From Novispirillum itersonii subsp. itersonii ATCC 12639 (GTDB lineage Bacteria; Pseudomonadota; Alphaproteobacteria; Rhodospirillales; Rhodospirillaceae), in contig NZ_KB907339.1 of NCBI RefSeq assembly GCF_000381985.1, positions 248,001 through 312,000 of the forward strand: a stretch of DNA of 64,000 nt. Reading direction: 5' to 3'. Positions 45,487 to 56,600 of the stretch are shown one piece after another; the stretch's first letter is position 1; each line of letters opens with the position of its first letter. Position numbers and translations under genes: made by a program. The notes under the pieces are model-generated. The model was not told the origin of the DNA and did no database searches. It worked only from the letters and a program-made list of their open reading frames with translations.

Positions 45487-47493
45487 TCAGAACCGGGCCG
45501 TCAGCGACAGGTTGATGCTGCGGCCTTCTTCATAGGTGTAGGTGGTGGTCTGCGACTGCTGATAGGTCACATAGGTCTGGTCAAACAGGTTGGAGACATT
45601 CAGGTCCGCCCGCCACCAGTCCTGATCATAGGCAACGCCAAGGCTGTGCAGGCCATAGCCGCTGCGCTGGCGGGCCAGCGTGGCGTCATAATCCTGCGCT
45701 GCCACAAACTGCCCCAGCCACCAGCCGGACCAGTTATCATCAAACTGATAGCGGGTGGACAGGCTGAGGGTATCCGGCGGGGCGAACAGATTGTCGCCGG
45801 TGGTGCCGTCTTCTGACCGGATCCGGGCATAACCGGCGCCCAGTTCCAGCGGGCCGGTGGTGTACCCGGCTTCCAGTTCCATGCCGTGGCGCTTGGCTTT
45901 CGAGACGTTGCGGTTCTGGAAAACTGAGCCGGTGCCGCTGAACGGGGCCGCACGGGTATAGGTGCCGATCACGGAGGAGGTGATCAGGTCATCCACCTCT
46001 TCCGTAAAGGCCACCCCTTTGAACCGGGCCTGATCGCCGGGGGCGATGACATCGCGGAACGACAGGGTCATCCCGCCTTCCCACGTTTTGCTGGTTTCCG
46101 GCTTCAGCGCGTCATTGGGGCGGAAGTTGAACAGGGCGCGGGTGGTGTTCAGGTTCTGGTAGGATTCGCTCAGGGTCGGGGCACGGAAGGCTTCTGAATA
46201 TCCACCGAACAGCCCCAGCACCTCGTTCGGCTGCCAATGCAGGGTCAGCTTGGGGGAAACCCGGCTGACGCTGCTGTCATCCAGTGTTTTCGGGGCCAGA
46301 GAATAGGTATCGTTGCGCAGGGCTCCGGTCAGGGTCCACTGGTCGGCAACCGTCATTTCATTCTGGATGAAGGTCCCGACGGATGTCTGCTCGCCGTCCG
46401 GGGTTACGGCGTTGATCCCGGCCCCGTCACGGTTACGCTGCGCGTCCTGATAGGCGTCAATGCCATAGGTGACGCGGTGCTTCAGCCATGATGCGGTCTC
46501 AAAGCGGCTGGAGTTCTGGGCACTGACGCCGGTGGTTTCGGTGACCACATCAGTGGGGTTGACCCCGGATGTATACGGCAGCGTTTTAAAGTGCAGTCTG
46601 GTGTTGTAGACGGTGATTTTGCCGTCAAACAGCGACCGGTCAGCATCGCGGAAGGCATAGCTGCCGACCATTTCATCCTGCTGCCGCCGAAGCTGTTGCA
46701 GCAGCCCGAAAGCCGGGGTTCCGCCGGGATTGCTGGGGGTCAGCAGTCTGTCATTAAAGCGCTGATACGACAGCTGGATTTTATGCAGGTCGTTGGGGCT
46801 GTAGCTGCCTTTCAGTAGGCCGGTGCGCAGCTGATCATCACTCAGCAGATCGTCGCTGGCCCCGGTATGGATGTCCCCCGCCTCGCGCAGGGTGGTGCTG
46901 CCCAGCAGGGCAAAGCCCTGTGCCTGTGCGGCCCCGGTCAGGTTGCTGGAAAAGGATTCATCCCCGCTGCGGTAACTGGTGCGGATGCGCCCGCCGTGGG
47001 TGCGGCCATCCTGCAGAATATCTCCGGCTTCCAGCGTGCGCAGGGCAATCACCCCGCCGATACCGCCGCTGCCATACAGGGCAGAGGCCGGGCCCCGCAT
47101 CACATCCACCTGTTGCACCATATCCGGGTCGATCAGCAGGGGGGAGCGGATGCCATCCACATGGTTCCGGCGGGCCCCGTCCACCGACAGGATCACCCGT
47201 GGCCCCTGAAGCCCGCGGACCGAGGGGATCTGTCCGGCAGCGCGTGCGCCACCGCCCATATTGACCCCGGGAATGGTCCGCAGGATCTGAAGGGAGGACG
47301 CCTGCGCTTCGTCCATCTGTTCCCGCGTCAGGACAGTGACAGCGGCGGGGACTTCAAACGGGTCGCGTTCCGTCCGCGTGGCGGTCACGGTCATGGGGGT
47401 CAGGGTCTGTTCCGCCTGTGCGCAGACCGGCAGCAGGGCAAGCAGGGGCAGGGCCGCGCAGGCTGTGCGGGCCAGAAATGGGGTGCGGGACAC
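45487..47493 (-). CDS. TonB-dependent outer-membrane receptor
   Basis: A 668-residue receptor. The signal peptide ends near PVCAQAEQ, followed by the TonB box region LTPMTVTATRTERDP. The plug domain (about 45-165) holds TREQMDEAQASSLQILRTIP and VMRGPASALYGSGGIGGVIA. A 22-strand-type barrel ends with aromatic Phe (LSLTARF). The plug resembles haem/ferric receptors, but its place ahead of MbnP and MbnH and behind a DUF2946 protein suggests copper or a copper chelate as substrate. GTG 47493 with GGAAGG upstream was preferred to a TTG six codons before. Confidence 0.85.
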   Translation of the reverse strand: MSRTPFLARTACAALPLLALLPVCAQAEQTLTPMTVTATRTERDPFEVPAAVTVLTREQMDEAQASSLQILRTIPGVNMGGGARAAGQIPSVRGLQGPRVILSVDGARRNHVDGIRSPLLIDPDMVQQVDVMRGPASALYGSGGIGGVIALRTLEAGDILQDGRTHGGRIRTSYRSGDESFSSNLTGAAQAQGFALLGSTTLREAGDIHTGASDDLLSDDQLRTGLLKGSYSPNDLHKIQLSYQRFNDRLLTPSNPGGTPAFGLLQQLRRQQDEMVGSYAFRDADRSLFDGKITVYNTRLHFKTLPYTSGVNPTDVVTETTGVSAQNSSRFETASWLKHRVTYGIDAYQDAQRNRDGAGINAVTPDGEQTSVGTFIQNEMTVADQWTLTGALRNDTYSLAPKTLDDSSVSRVSPKLTLHWQPNEVLGLFGGYSEAFRAPTLSESYQNLNTTRALFNFRPNDALKPETSKTWEGGMTLSFRDVIAPGDQARFKGVAFTEEVDDLITSSVIGTYTRAAPFSGTGSVFQNRNVSKAKRHGMELEAGYTTGPLELGAGYARIRSEDGTTGDNLFAPPDTLSLSTRYQFDDNWSGWWLGQFVAAQDYDATLARQRSGYGLHSLGVAYDQDWWRADLNVSNLFDQTYVTYQQSQTTTYTYEEGRSINLSLTARF

Positions 47494-47604
47494 GGGTGGT
47501 CCTTCCGTCAAAAACGTGATTTTCCGATGGGACCGGCCATGAATCAGGGCCTGCCGTGTGCGGGCAGGGGGCGTGTATCAGGCCGGAAAGAGGGGGAAAA
47601 AACG

Positions 47605-48027
47605 TCAGACGGCCGGTGGTGCGCGGGCCTGCGGGGTGGCCAGAAACCACCGGGAGGCCACCTGTTGTTCCGGCAGGGCAGGCGCAGGGGCCCGACCGGC
47701 AGAAGGGGGCGCAGCGGTGACGGCGGGGGGCGGCAGGCTCAGGCCCGCGATCAGCGGGCACAGCGGGCAGTGGCCCCCGGCTTTGGCCGGGGCGACGGTT
47801 GCACCGTCTGCTGTCAGCAGGGTGCCGTCAGCAGTCTGATAGACTAGGCCGTCGCTGGTGCAGATGGCGATGGCCCCCGGCGGGGCCGCCGCCGCCGCGC
47901 CCGGCATCAGCAGGCCCCAGACCAGACTCTGGATCAGCAGGGCGATCACGGCAGCCAGCAGGCTGCTGCGTCGGATCATGCTGACAGGGGTGTGGCGGCG
48001 GGCTGACATCGCAGAAGGGGCAATCAT
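47605..48027 (-). CDS. DUF2946 family protein
   Basis: A 140-residue protein with an N-terminal hydrophobic segment (SLLAAVIALLIQSLVWGLLM) acting as signal or anchor, and the family's CPLC motif (GGHCPLCPLIAG). DUF2946 proteins are small, Cys/His-bearing and often encoded beside copper-linked TonB receptors (family knowledge). It starts the minus-strand copper-type operon, about 110 bases ahead of the receptor. Two nearby starts (ATG 48027 and 48009) cannot be told apart by ribosome binding site. Confidence 0.72.
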   Translation of the reverse strand: MIAPSAMSARRHTPVSMIRRSSLLAAVIALLIQSLVWGLLMPGAAAAAPPGAIAICTSDGLVYQTADGTLLTADGATVAPAKAGGHCPLCPLIAGLSLPPPAVTAAPPSAGRAPAPALPEQQVASRWFLATPQARAPPAV

Positions 48028-48120
48028 CCAAAAGGTGTATCTGCGGATGTTAGCCGATCGTCATGAAAAAGCCATAGATTAATAAAGGGCGTTGTCCGGG
48101 ATCACGGTGGCAGCGGGTGT

Positions 48121-49134
48121 TCAGGCCCGGGCGGAAGGCTGGTCCGGGGTGCCGAAGGCCGCGCGGTAGGCACCGGGGGTAACGCCCAGCACCTGCCGGA
48201 AGTGGTGACGCAGGGTTGCCGCACTGCCAAACCCGGCGACCACGGCGATTTCCTCGATGCTGGCGGGGGTGGTTTCCAGCAGGGTGCGGGCGCGGTTCAG
48301 GCGTTCGGTCAGCAGCCAGCGGGCCGGGGTGGTGCCGGTGGCGGCTTCAAAGCGGCGCAGGAAGGTGCGGCGGCTCATGCTGACCCGGCGGGCCAGTGTC
48401 TCCACGGTATGGGCCGTGCCCAGTGTGCGGCGCAGATGGTCCAGCAGCGGGCCGAGGCGGCTGCTTTCATGGGGGCGGGGCACCGCCTGCTGGATGAACT
48501 GCGCCTGCCCGCCGTCGCGGTGGGCGGGCAGAACCAGCCGCCGGGCGACACTGTTGGCGGCCCCGGTGCCAAAGTCATGGCGGATGATGTGCAGGCACAG
48601 GTCCAGCCCGGCGGCGGTCCCGGCGGAGGTCATCACCATGCCGGTATCGACATACAGCACATCCGGGGTGACATGGATGGCGGGAAAGCGCTGGTGCAGG
48701 GTGTCGGTATACCGCCAGTGGGTGGTGGCCTGCCGCCCGTCCAGCAGGCCGCTGGCGGCCAGCACAAACACCCCGGAACAGAAGCTGATCACCCGCGCCC
48801 CGCGCTGATGGGCGGCGCGCAGGGCGGCACACAGGGCGTCCGGCACCGGCTCATCCATGCCGCGCCAGCCGGGGGCAATGATCAGATCGGCCTGTTGCAG
48901 CAGATCAAGGCCGCCATCGACGGTAAAGGTCAGGCCGCCGGTGGCCCGCATCAGCCCGTCATCAACCCCGGCGACGGCAAAGCGGTACCAGCCGCTGCCC
49001 ATTTCCGGGCGCGACAGGCCGAACACCTCGACGGCGATGCCGAACTCAAAAGTACACAGCCGGTCATAGGCCAGCGCCACCACCAGCGGGCCGGTCAGAA
49101 CGGAAGAGGGGGCGGGGGTCTGATCATTTGGCAT
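48121..49134 (-). CDS. GlxA-type AraC regulator with DJ-1/PfpI domain (FtrA-like)
   Basis: A 337-residue regulator. The N-terminal class I glutamine-amidotransferase-like domain (about 15-190) contains VVALAYDRLCTFEFGIAVEV, LIIAPGWRG and the nucleophile-elbow-like ISFCSGVFVLAASGLLDGR. An AraC double helix-turn-helix follows (VETLARRVSMSRRTFLRRFE; AVVAGFGSAATLRHHFRQVL). It is divergent from the rhodanese-GNAT pair 99 bases away, its likely target. Ligand unknown. The start at MPNDQT fits the domain; the frame is open much further upstream. Confidence 0.83.
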   Translation of the reverse strand: MPNDQTPAPSSVLTGPLVVALAYDRLCTFEFGIAVEVFGLSRPEMGSGWYRFAVAGVDDGLMRATGGLTFTVDGGLDLLQQADLIIAPGWRGMDEPVPDALCAALRAAHQRGARVISFCSGVFVLAASGLLDGRQATTHWRYTDTLHQRFPAIHVTPDVLYVDTGMVMTSAGTAAGLDLCLHIIRHDFGTGAANSVARRLVLPAHRDGGQAQFIQQAVPRPHESSRLGPLLDHLRRTLGTAHTVETLARRVSMSRRTFLRRFEAATGTTPARWLLTERLNRARTLLETTPASIEEIAVVAGFGSAATLRHHFRQVLGVTPGAYRAAFGTPDQPSARA

Positions 49135-49233
49135 AATTTTGATGCTACATGGCAGATGTGCCATCTGCAAGCCGGAACCGTTCTGACATAGCCTGTGGTC
49201 ATTGGATTTTCCCAGACACACCGGAGACCCCCG

Positions 49234-49659
49234 ATGAGCTTTGTCACTGACTATCCCGCCGCCACGCCGGAACAGACCGCCGCCCATTTTCTGGCCCGCC
49301 TGTCGGTGGAAACCGACTGCGCCGATGTCGCCCATGCCCTGCGCAGCGGCGCTGTGGATTTTGTTCTGCTGCATGTCGTCGGCTCGCCGGAGGCCTACGC
49401 CCGCCGCCATGTGCCGGGGGCGCTGCACCTGCCACACCGCGAGATGACGGCGGAGCGGATGGCGGAATGGCCGGACGACACCCTGTTTGTGGTCTACTGC
49501 GCCGGTCCGCACTGCAACGGGGCCGATCAGGCGGCGCTGAAGCTGGCGCGCCTGCGCCGCCCGGTAAAGATCATGATCGGCGGCATCACCGGCTGGGCCG
49601 ATGAAGGCAACCCCTTTGCCACCGGCCCGCAGCCGGGCAGCATGGCGGGGGCCGAATGA
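49234..49659 (+). CDS. Rhodanese-like domain protein
   Basis: A 141-residue single-domain rhodanese. The segment VDFVLLHVVGSPEAYARRHVPGALHLPHR (shown in part) holds the CH2A-type motif and VVYCAGPHCNGADQAA the active-site cysteine loop, an unusual CAGPHCNGA version with a second Cys. It probably transfers sulfane sulfur. It overlaps the GNAT gene by four bases (ATGA). Confidence 0.82.
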   Translation: MSFVTDYPAATPEQTAAHFLARLSVETDCADVAHALRSGAVDFVLLHVVGSPEAYARRHVPGALHLPHREMTAERMAEWPDDTLFVVYCAGPHCNGADQAALKLARLRRPVKIMIGGITGWADEGNPFATGPQPGSMAGAE

Positions 49660-50102
49660 TCATCCGGCCTTTTACTCCGGCGGATGTGCCGGGGGTATGG
49701 GGGATGATGCGGGATCTGGCGGTGTTTGAAGGCTACAGCGACCGCTTCCGCGTCATCCCGCAGGATGTGTTGACCCACGGCTTCGGCCCGCAGCCGCGCT
49801 TTGGCGTGCTGGTGGCCGACCGGGGAGAGGGGGCGTGCGGGATGGCGGTGCATTACACCATCCCCTGGACCTTCGACCTGCGCCCGGTGGTGGTGCTGAA
49901 GGAACTGTTCGTTCAGCCCGCCGCCCGGGGGCAGGGGGTGGGACAGGCGCTGGTCCGGGGTCTGGCGGAGCATGCCGCCGGCCTCGATGCTTCCGCCCTG
50001 CGCTGGACCGTGCTGCCCGGCAACATCCCGGCACAGGCGCTGTATGCCGGGCTGGGCGGGCAGAAAGACCCGGACTGGGACCACTGGGTGCTGCCGCTGT
50101 AG
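49656..50102 (+). CDS. GNAT-family N-acetyltransferase
   Basis: A 148-residue acetyltransferase: VVLKELFVQPAARGQGVGQA is the acetyl-CoA loop and LRWTVLPGNIPAQALYAGLG the C-terminal motif. Its N-terminal segment IIRPFTPADVPGVWGMMRDL and the DLRPVVVLKELFV pattern resemble diamine/spermidine-type GNATs. It is translationally coupled to the rhodanese gene. Confidence 0.82.
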   Translation: MIIRPFTPADVPGVWGMMRDLAVFEGYSDRFRVIPQDVLTHGFGPQPRFGVLVADRGEGACGMAVHYTIPWTFDLRPVVVLKELFVQPAARGQGVGQALVRGLAEHAAGLDASALRWTVLPGNIPAQALYAGLGGQKDPDWDHWVLPL

Positions 50103-50107
50103 GGGGG

Positions 50108-51019
50108 CTATGATGCCTCGTAACTGCGTTCGATCAGCGGTTTGGCTTTTTCCAGATCGTCCAGACTGCGCAGGGTGATTTCCAGATCGCCGGTGCCAAA
50201 ATGGCCGATGCCGCGCACATCGCGGGTGAAGCCGGGGATCAGCGCGACGCTGTCGGGATTGATCTTGACATAAACGACCAGAGTCCGGGTTTTGATGTGG
50301 ACCTCGACACAGGCAAAGTTCTTCAGGCGGACAAAGGCGAAATAAGGCTTCAATACCCGGAACTGAACATCATCGCCCAAGGCCAGCATCCACGCCTTCA
50401 GCGCCTCGAACCGGTCGGTCAGCTCCTGATCCGCCTGCGCCAGATAGTCGCTGACGGTCTTGGTTCTGGCCTTTGGCCCCGCCCCGGCAGCGGCAGCCGT
50501 CTGTTCCGGCGTGGCATCGGTGCTGCTGACCTGATCCAGCAGCAGCAGGTCATCGCCGTAATGGCGGTAGCGGATCAGCTCTATCGTGCGGTTGATCTGT
50601 TTGATGGCGTGAATGTCGTATCTGGTAAAGTCCCCGGCGATGCACAGCAGCCGGGGCGAGGACCATTCGACCGAGGCGGCGGCCTCCTTGCCGTAGGTTT
50701 CCATCACCAGCCATTCAAAGTCTTTTTTGTGGTCCATCAGCCAGTCGAGGTAAAACAGGCCCTGATTGATGATGTTCTCGTTGCTGGCCCGCTTGTATTC
50801 GATGATGACGGGGCACCCGTTTTCGTCGATGCCCAGCGTATCCATCCGCCCGCCGTGATCGCGGCCGGTGCTGTATTCGCTGGCCAGAAACCGCACCCCG
50901 AGGAAGGTTTCCAGATGCCTTTCGATCAGGGTCTGAAGCGACTTTTCCAGCACCGCCGAGGCCCCGGCGATTTCGCAGGGGCCACTGGCGGACAGGCGGA
51001 ACAGTTTGATGTCGCTCAT
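50108..51019 (-). CDS. PD-(D/E)XK nuclease with C-terminal DUF5655 domain
   Basis: A 303-residue protein. The N-terminal half is a NucS/DUF91-like nuclease fold: Asp in GGRMDTLGIDENGCPVIIEYK, with the E-x-K of IIEYKR giving the catalytic D...ExK set. The C-terminal part (about 195-303) resembles DUF5655 (VQFRVLKPYFAFVRLKNFAC; VRGIGHFGTGDLEITLRSLD). It follows hsdS by 30 bases on the same strand, so it is the last gene of the type I restriction operon. An accessory defence role is inferred. Confidence 0.78.
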   Translation of the reverse strand: MSDIKLFRLSASGPCEIAGASAVLEKSLQTLIERHLETFLGVRFLASEYSTGRDHGGRMDTLGIDENGCPVIIEYKRASNENIINQGLFYLDWLMDHKKDFEWLVMETYGKEAAASVEWSSPRLLCIAGDFTRYDIHAIKQINRTIELIRYRHYGDDLLLLDQVSSTDATPEQTAAAAGAGPKARTKTVSDYLAQADQELTDRFEALKAWMLALGDDVQFRVLKPYFAFVRLKNFACVEVHIKTRTLVVYVKINPDSVALIPGFTRDVRGIGHFGTGDLEITLRSLDDLEKAKPLIERSYEAS

Positions 51020-51049
51020 GGAAAAGGGGCCTTGTGGTGCAGGGCGGGT

Positions 51050-52174
51050 TTACAGCTCGCCCCGGAAAGCGCGCTGGGAGAGGGAGGCGAAGAGGATGTT
51101 AGCCTGCTGAACCCCCAGTTGATAGTTCTCGGAAGACGCTGCAAGCTTGGCCTCCAAGTTAACGAACTTATGTTGATCTCTAATGGGAGGAAGAGGGATA
51201 ACGAAGGATGTCACGTCGCCTTGATTGATGCTAGCTTGGTTTACAGCATCCTTTGCTCGCCTCTGAATTTGCTCGTTGACGAAAGCGGTTTGAAGGACCC
51301 GTGTCAGATACGCTGGATGGATCCGTTGATCGTCGACAGAGAGCCGCATCATGTTGGACTCGAATACCGTGAGTTCCTGTAACTCTGGAACGAGGGCGCA
51401 TTTGCCCAAGTGGGTACGGCTGTTGACCCGGTTTATAAGAATATCGTGCTGACCTAACTGGTATGTATTTGCTTCGCCTGCACTCAATCGAACCCTTTTA
51501 AGATGTGATAAGCGATTAATATTACCATTGTAGAAAGAGTCGATACGTACGATCGGGATCCCAGAGCCATAAGCCGTCGAAGGCTTATACAATCCGTTTT
51601 GAGGCCCACGAGTGATCAATTGGCCTAAGGGCATCATCAACCATCCCATGGGATTGGTAAAGAAGTCCCCAAACATCTCGAGAAAGGCCGAGCGGAGGAA
51701 GTCGTCGGCGAGGGCGAGGGCCTGCTGGCGTTTGCGGCGGATGGCATCCGCCTTGTCCAGAATGGCGGCGATGCGGCGTTGTTCGTCGAGGGGGGGGACT
51801 GGGATTTTTACCGCAGCTAGATCATTTCTGTTTAGGCCGGGGATTGATGTTGTGATTGTCAGATGGCCGAGGGAAATCCGCGATAGCATGTGAAAGGTAT
51901 AGCGGAGGCTGATCTCTCTCTCTTTCTTCGGCACCATGTAAAACGTTGTGTCAATTGGCCACCCACCGCGTTCGGCGAAGGTTAGTTTTCCGACTGAACC
52001 CTTGCGGCCTACGACGATCATCGGATTTTTGACAAGTGCATCTGAATGACGACCAACGAAACCGGCAGAACCAAATACTTCCCACTCGCCCGAGGCATCT
52101 CGTGCATCAGATTTGAGGGCTGCCCCGTACTCAATCTGAAACAGCTCCCCTAAGGGTAAACTAGAAGCACTCAC
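51050..52174 (-). CDS. hsdS: Type I restriction enzyme specificity subunit
   Basis: A 374-residue S subunit with two target-recognition domains. The first is about residues 1-130, the central conserved helix is [20 protein letters not shown] through [16 protein letters not shown], the second domain is about 185-330, and a second helical repeat follows ([20 protein letters not shown]). The DNA for the recognition domains is visibly less G+C-rich than the conserved helices, as expected from domain exchange. It overlaps hsdM by four bases. Confidence 0.93.
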   Translation of the reverse strand: MSASSLPLGELFQIEYGAALKSDARDASGEWEVFGSAGFVGRHSDALVKNPMIVVGRKGSVGKLTFAERGGWPIDTTFYMVPKKEREISLRYTFHMLSRISLGHLTITTSIPGLNRNDLAAVKIPVPPLDEQRRIAAILDKADAIRRKRQQALALADDFLRSAFLEMFGDFFTNPMGWLMMPLGQLITRGPQNGLYKPSTAYGSGIPIVRIDSFYNGNINRLSHLKRVRLSAGEANTYQLGQHDILINRVNSRTHLGKCALVPELQELTVFESNMMRLSVDDQRIHPAYLTRVLQTAFVNEQIQRRAKDAVNQASINQGDVTSFVIPLPPIRDQHKFVNLEAKLAASSENYQLGVQQANILFASLSQRAFRGEL

Positions 52175-53679
52175 CCCAGCATCTCCTCAAGCTCGGCCAT
52201 ATCCTTGGCGATATCGGCATGCAGGGCCTTCATGCGGTCCAAGATCACCTTGGGCGGGTCGTAGGCTTCTTCCACATGCACCGTCTCGCGGTAGCGCGAC
52301 AGCGACAGGTCGTATTTCTGGGCGCGGATGTCGTCTGCCGGAACACAGAATGCCTTGGCGGTGCGGTCGGTGTCGGTGGCCGGGTCGCGGGTTTTCCAGC
52401 GGGCAAGGGCGTCGGGCAGGTCGTTGTTCTTCACCGGGTCGCGCTTGTCATCCAGCGAAAAGCCATCAGCCTGAACATCGTAAAAGAAAACGTGATCGGT
52501 GCGGCCGCCCTTGGTGAACACCAGAATGGCGGTGGAGACCCCGGCGTAGGGCTTGAACACCCCTGACGGCAGCGAGATCACCGCCTCCAGCTGGTTTTCA
52601 TCCAGCAGCATCTTCCGCAGGGCGACATGGGCGGTGCTGGACCCGAACAGCACGCCATCGGGCACGATGGTGGCGGACCGTCCGCCCCGCTTCAGCATGC
52701 CAAGGATCAGCACCAGAAACAGCAGCTCGGTCTTTTTGGTCTTTACCTTCGCCAGCAGGCCGGAATGCACATCCTCGGCATCCAGACTGCCCTTGAACGG
52801 CGGATTGGCCAGAATCACATCCAGCCCGTCGCGGGCGTGGCGGGGGAACCGGTCGGGGAAGCTGTTGGACAGGGTATCCTGATAATGGATATCCGGCGCT
52901 TCCACCCCGTGCAGCATCAGGTTCATCGACGCGATGCGTAGCATGGTGGCGTCAAAGTCAAAGCCGTGGAACATGCCGCTGCGGATGAAGGCGCGGTGCG
53001 GCTCCAGCAGGTCGCCGGTAAAGGTCTTATGGCCGTCGGCATCGGTCAGCACCCCCTGCGGGGAGGTGTAGGTTTCGGTCAGATAGTCCATCGCCCCGGC
53101 CAGAAAGCCGCCGGTGCCACAGGCGGGGTCACAGATGGTTTCCGTCGGTGTCGGGGCCACAACGTCCAGCATAAAGCGGATGATGTGGCGCGGGGTGCGG
53201 AACTGGCCGTTGATGCCCGCCGTGGTCAGCTTCGACAGCAGATATTCGTACAGGTCACCCTTGGTATCGGCATTGCCCAGCGGCAGGGCGTCAATCATCG
53301 TCACCGCCGACACCAGCAGGCTGGGCTTCTGGATCAGCAGCTGCGCGTCCTTCATGTATTCGCCGAAGGTGGCCCCTTCCACGCCTGCGGTGCGGAAATG
53401 GGGGAACACCTCGTCCCGCACCAGTGGCAGCATCTGCGCCCCGCCCAGATTGCGGAACTGCGACCACCGCAGATGCTGCTGATCCGGGCCGAACAGGCGG
53501 GTGAAGTCACCCCCGCCGAGGGCGGCTTTCCGCTCGTTCTTCTGCTCCGCCATATCCAGCAGGCGGGCAAACATCAGGAAGGTGATCTGTTCAATCACCG
53601 TCAGCGGGTTGGTGATGCCGCCGGTCCAGAATTCTTCCCACAGTCTGTCGATGCGGCTTTTCAGGTCGCCGGTGATCAT
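52171..53679 (-). CDS. hsdM: Type I restriction enzyme modification subunit
   Basis: A 502-residue N6-adenine methyltransferase. An HsdM N-terminal helical domain ([20 protein letters not shown]) is followed by AdoMet motif I in [18 protein letters not shown] and the catalytic NPPF in [12 protein letters not shown]. With HsdS it methylates host DNA, with HsdR it restricts. It overlaps both neighbours by four bases. Confidence 0.95.
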   Translation of the reverse strand: MITGDLKSRIDRLWEEFWTGGITNPLTVIEQITFLMFARLLDMAEQKNERKAALGGGDFTRLFGPDQQHLRWSQFRNLGGAQMLPLVRDEVFPHFRTAGVEGATFGEYMKDAQLLIQKPSLLVSAVTMIDALPLGNADTKGDLYEYLLSKLTTAGINGQFRTPRHIIRFMLDVVAPTPTETICDPACGTGGFLAGAMDYLTETYTSPQGVLTDADGHKTFTGDLLEPHRAFIRSGMFHGFDFDATMLRIASMNLMLHGVEAPDIHYQDTLSNSFPDRFPRHARDGLDVILANPPFKGSLDAEDVHSGLLAKVKTKKTELLFLVLILGMLKRGGRSATIVPDGVLFGSSTAHVALRKMLLDENQLEAVISLPSGVFKPYAGVSTAILVFTKGGRTDHVFFYDVQADGFSLDDKRDPVKNNDLPDALARWKTRDPATDTDRTAKAFCVPADDIRAQKYDLSLSRYRETVHVEEAYDPPKVILDRMKALHADIAKDMAELEEMLG

Positions 53680-56600
53680 AACGGGCTTGGTCCTTCGGGC
53701 TGAAAGGTCTTGATCATCGCCAGCAGGTGATCGCGCTGGGCATCACTGGGGAATACGCCGAAAATGCCATCCTCGGCAAGGTGGGTGAAGGGGGCGTCGG
53801 CCAGCCGCGCCAGCTCGATCCCGCCATTCTGCGCGATGTGGTTTTGCAGCAGTTGCAGAAACTGGGTCTGGCTGGCGCTTAAGGCCGGATAGGTCTGGAT
53901 AAAGGTGGCGAAATGGGCCTTTACCGCCTGCGGGTCCAGCCCGACAATCCGGCGGATCAACTGATCCAGCGGGGCGGCGCGGTCGTGGAAGAATTCCGTC
54001 AGGGTGTGCAGATCCACATCCGGGTGGCGGGTCAGCACCAGCGAGACAAGGGTTTCCAGATCTGTCGGGCTGACCTTTTGCCCGGCCCGGATCTTCTTCA
54101 GGGTCGGGTCGGTGGCAAACAGTTCGGTCAGGGCCTGCTCAACCCGGGCGCGGTAGGCGGCCAGATCAATCGAAATCAGGTTAGAGCTGCGCTTTTCGGT
54201 CTGAATCTGTGTTTCGTCTTCGGTGATATCGTAAACGCGGATCTGATGCAGCAGACTGCCGCCGGGGGTCTGGCAATACTGCATGATGCCGCGCAGATCC
54301 TGCCGCAGATCTTCGATCCGGGGCAGCGTGACCGATGACCAGAACTCGGGCGATTTGACCCGCCGGATGCTGTCGGCCTTGGCCTTCACCGGGTTAAGGT
54401 TCATTTGCAGGCTGTTGACGGCGTTGACCACCTCCGCCTTCAGGGTGTCAAAGGCCGATGATTTTTTCAGGTGTGCCGTCTGCAGGGTGGTCGCCAGCAG
54501 GTCGAAGGTCAGGGCATCGGTGGCCCCGCGCACGTTGACCCACTGCATCAGCGGCGCGATCTGCTTTTTCAGCCTGTGCACCGTGGCGGGGGCAAAGTCT
54601 TCAATCACCCCGTCCTGAAGCAGGGCGTGCACTTCCTGAAGGTGTTCGCGGACGCTGATGCTGTCTTCCGGCAGGGCCCGCACATCGGCCTCAATCAGCC
54701 GGGCTGTGGCGGTAAAGGCATCAATTTCGGCGGCGGACAGGGCGGTTGCCGCCAGATCCAGCCGGGCCTCGAACAGGCGTTGCATCAGCGGTTTGGGGGT
54801 GTTGGGCTGTGCTTCCGGCTTGTTCTGGGCGAAGTATTCAAAGTTGCCCCAGTGGTCAAAGATGCGGAAGACGCTTTTATCCTGCCCCGGACCAAACAGG
54901 TCTTCGCACCGGCGGGTGCCGCGCCCGATCATCTGCCAGAACTTGACCCGCGACCTGACCGGCTTGGCGAACACCAGATTGACGATTTCCGGCACGTCGA
55001 TGCCGGTGTCGAGCATATCGACCGAGAGGGCGATGGTCAGGTCGTTATTGCTGCCGTCGCCCTTGAAGTCGTCGATCAATGCCTCGGCACGCGGGTTATA
55101 GGTGTCGATGACCTGACAGAATTTTCCGCCATATTGCGGGTACATTTCGTTAAACAGGGTTTCCAGCAGCACTGCGTGGTCATGGTTGCGGGCGAAGATC
55201 ACCGACTTACCGGGAAGCTGGCCGGTGGCGTCGCGGATGCCGTTTTCCATCAGGTTGCGCAGGATCTGGCGTTCGGTATCCTTATTGAAGACCAGCCTGC
55301 CGAGGTCGCCGGCCTCGTGCTCCACGGTGTCGGGGTCGTCCTCGACCTCCTGCTTCTGCCGGTCTGACAGGTCATCGTATTTGATGCCATCGCGCAGGAA
55401 CTGGGTGGTGTGGCTGAACACCTCGTAAGGGACCAGCCATTTTTCCTCGACGGCCCGCTCCAGCGTGTAAGCTGCTGTCGGGTCCTGATTTTTACAGCCG
55501 AACAGCCCGAAGGTATTCCGCGAGATGAATTCGACCGGGGTCGCGGTCAGGCCGACCTGAAGCGCATCGAAATAGCGGAAAATATCACCATAGACATTAT
55601 AGACGGAGCGGTGGCTTTCGTCGGCGATGATCAGGTCAAAGTAACCGACGTCAAAGGTCTGGAAGATGTTCATCATCGCCGGATAGGTGGCGATGTGAAT
55701 CCGGTCCTCCTTTTTTCTGGCCGTGCTGGCGTTCAGGATGGTCAGCGGCTCTGTCGGCAGATGGTCGGTGAAGGCGTTTTTGGCCTGTTTGCGCAGTTCG
55801 TTCCGGTCGCACAGGAACAGGACGCGTGTGACCCATTTTGCCCGGATCAAGAGATCAGTCAGGGCGACGGCGACGCGGGTTTTTCCGGTGCCGGTGGCCT
55901 GTACGATCAGGGCCTTGGTGTGTTTCTTCTCAAAGGCTTCGGTGACGCGCTTGATCGTTTCAGCCTGATACAGGCGCGGGCCGCCGGCGATGGCAGGGTT
56001 GAGGGGCAGGCTGCTGAGCGGCTGTCTGGAAGACCGCTTGAAGCGCACCAGATGCTGAAGGCTGGCCTTGGAATAAAAGCCATACAGCTTGCGTTCGGGG
56101 TAGCCCCCGGCGTCATCCCACAGCCAGATGTCATAGCCGTTGGTGGTGAAAATTGCCGGGCGCAGGCCGTACTGCCGTTCCAGCGCCGTGGCGTACAGCT
56201 CCGCCTGTTTGCGGCCGGTTTCGGGGCTGACCGTGGTTTTCTTGGCTTCGATCACCGCCAGCGGTTTATGGTCATCATCCCACAGCACATAGTCGGCATA
56301 GCCGATGCCGGTGGCAGTGGGTTGACCGGTCACCTCAACTTCCTGCCCGACCTGATCGGTATTCTGGCCTTTGGCACCGATCAGCCACCCGGCATCGGCC
56401 AGCGCCACGTCAATCATCCGGCGGCGGGTGGTGGCTTCGTCAAACAGAAGGGCATCAGCGGCCTGCTGCGCCCTGGCCTGAGAGTCAGGCTGGGCAGCCT
56501 GCGCCTGATAGGCCTGCTTCAGGGCATCCCGTTCTGCCACCAATGCGGCGAGCCGGGCCTCCAGCGCCTCGCGGTCGGCGTCTGCCCCGGCTTTCTGGGG

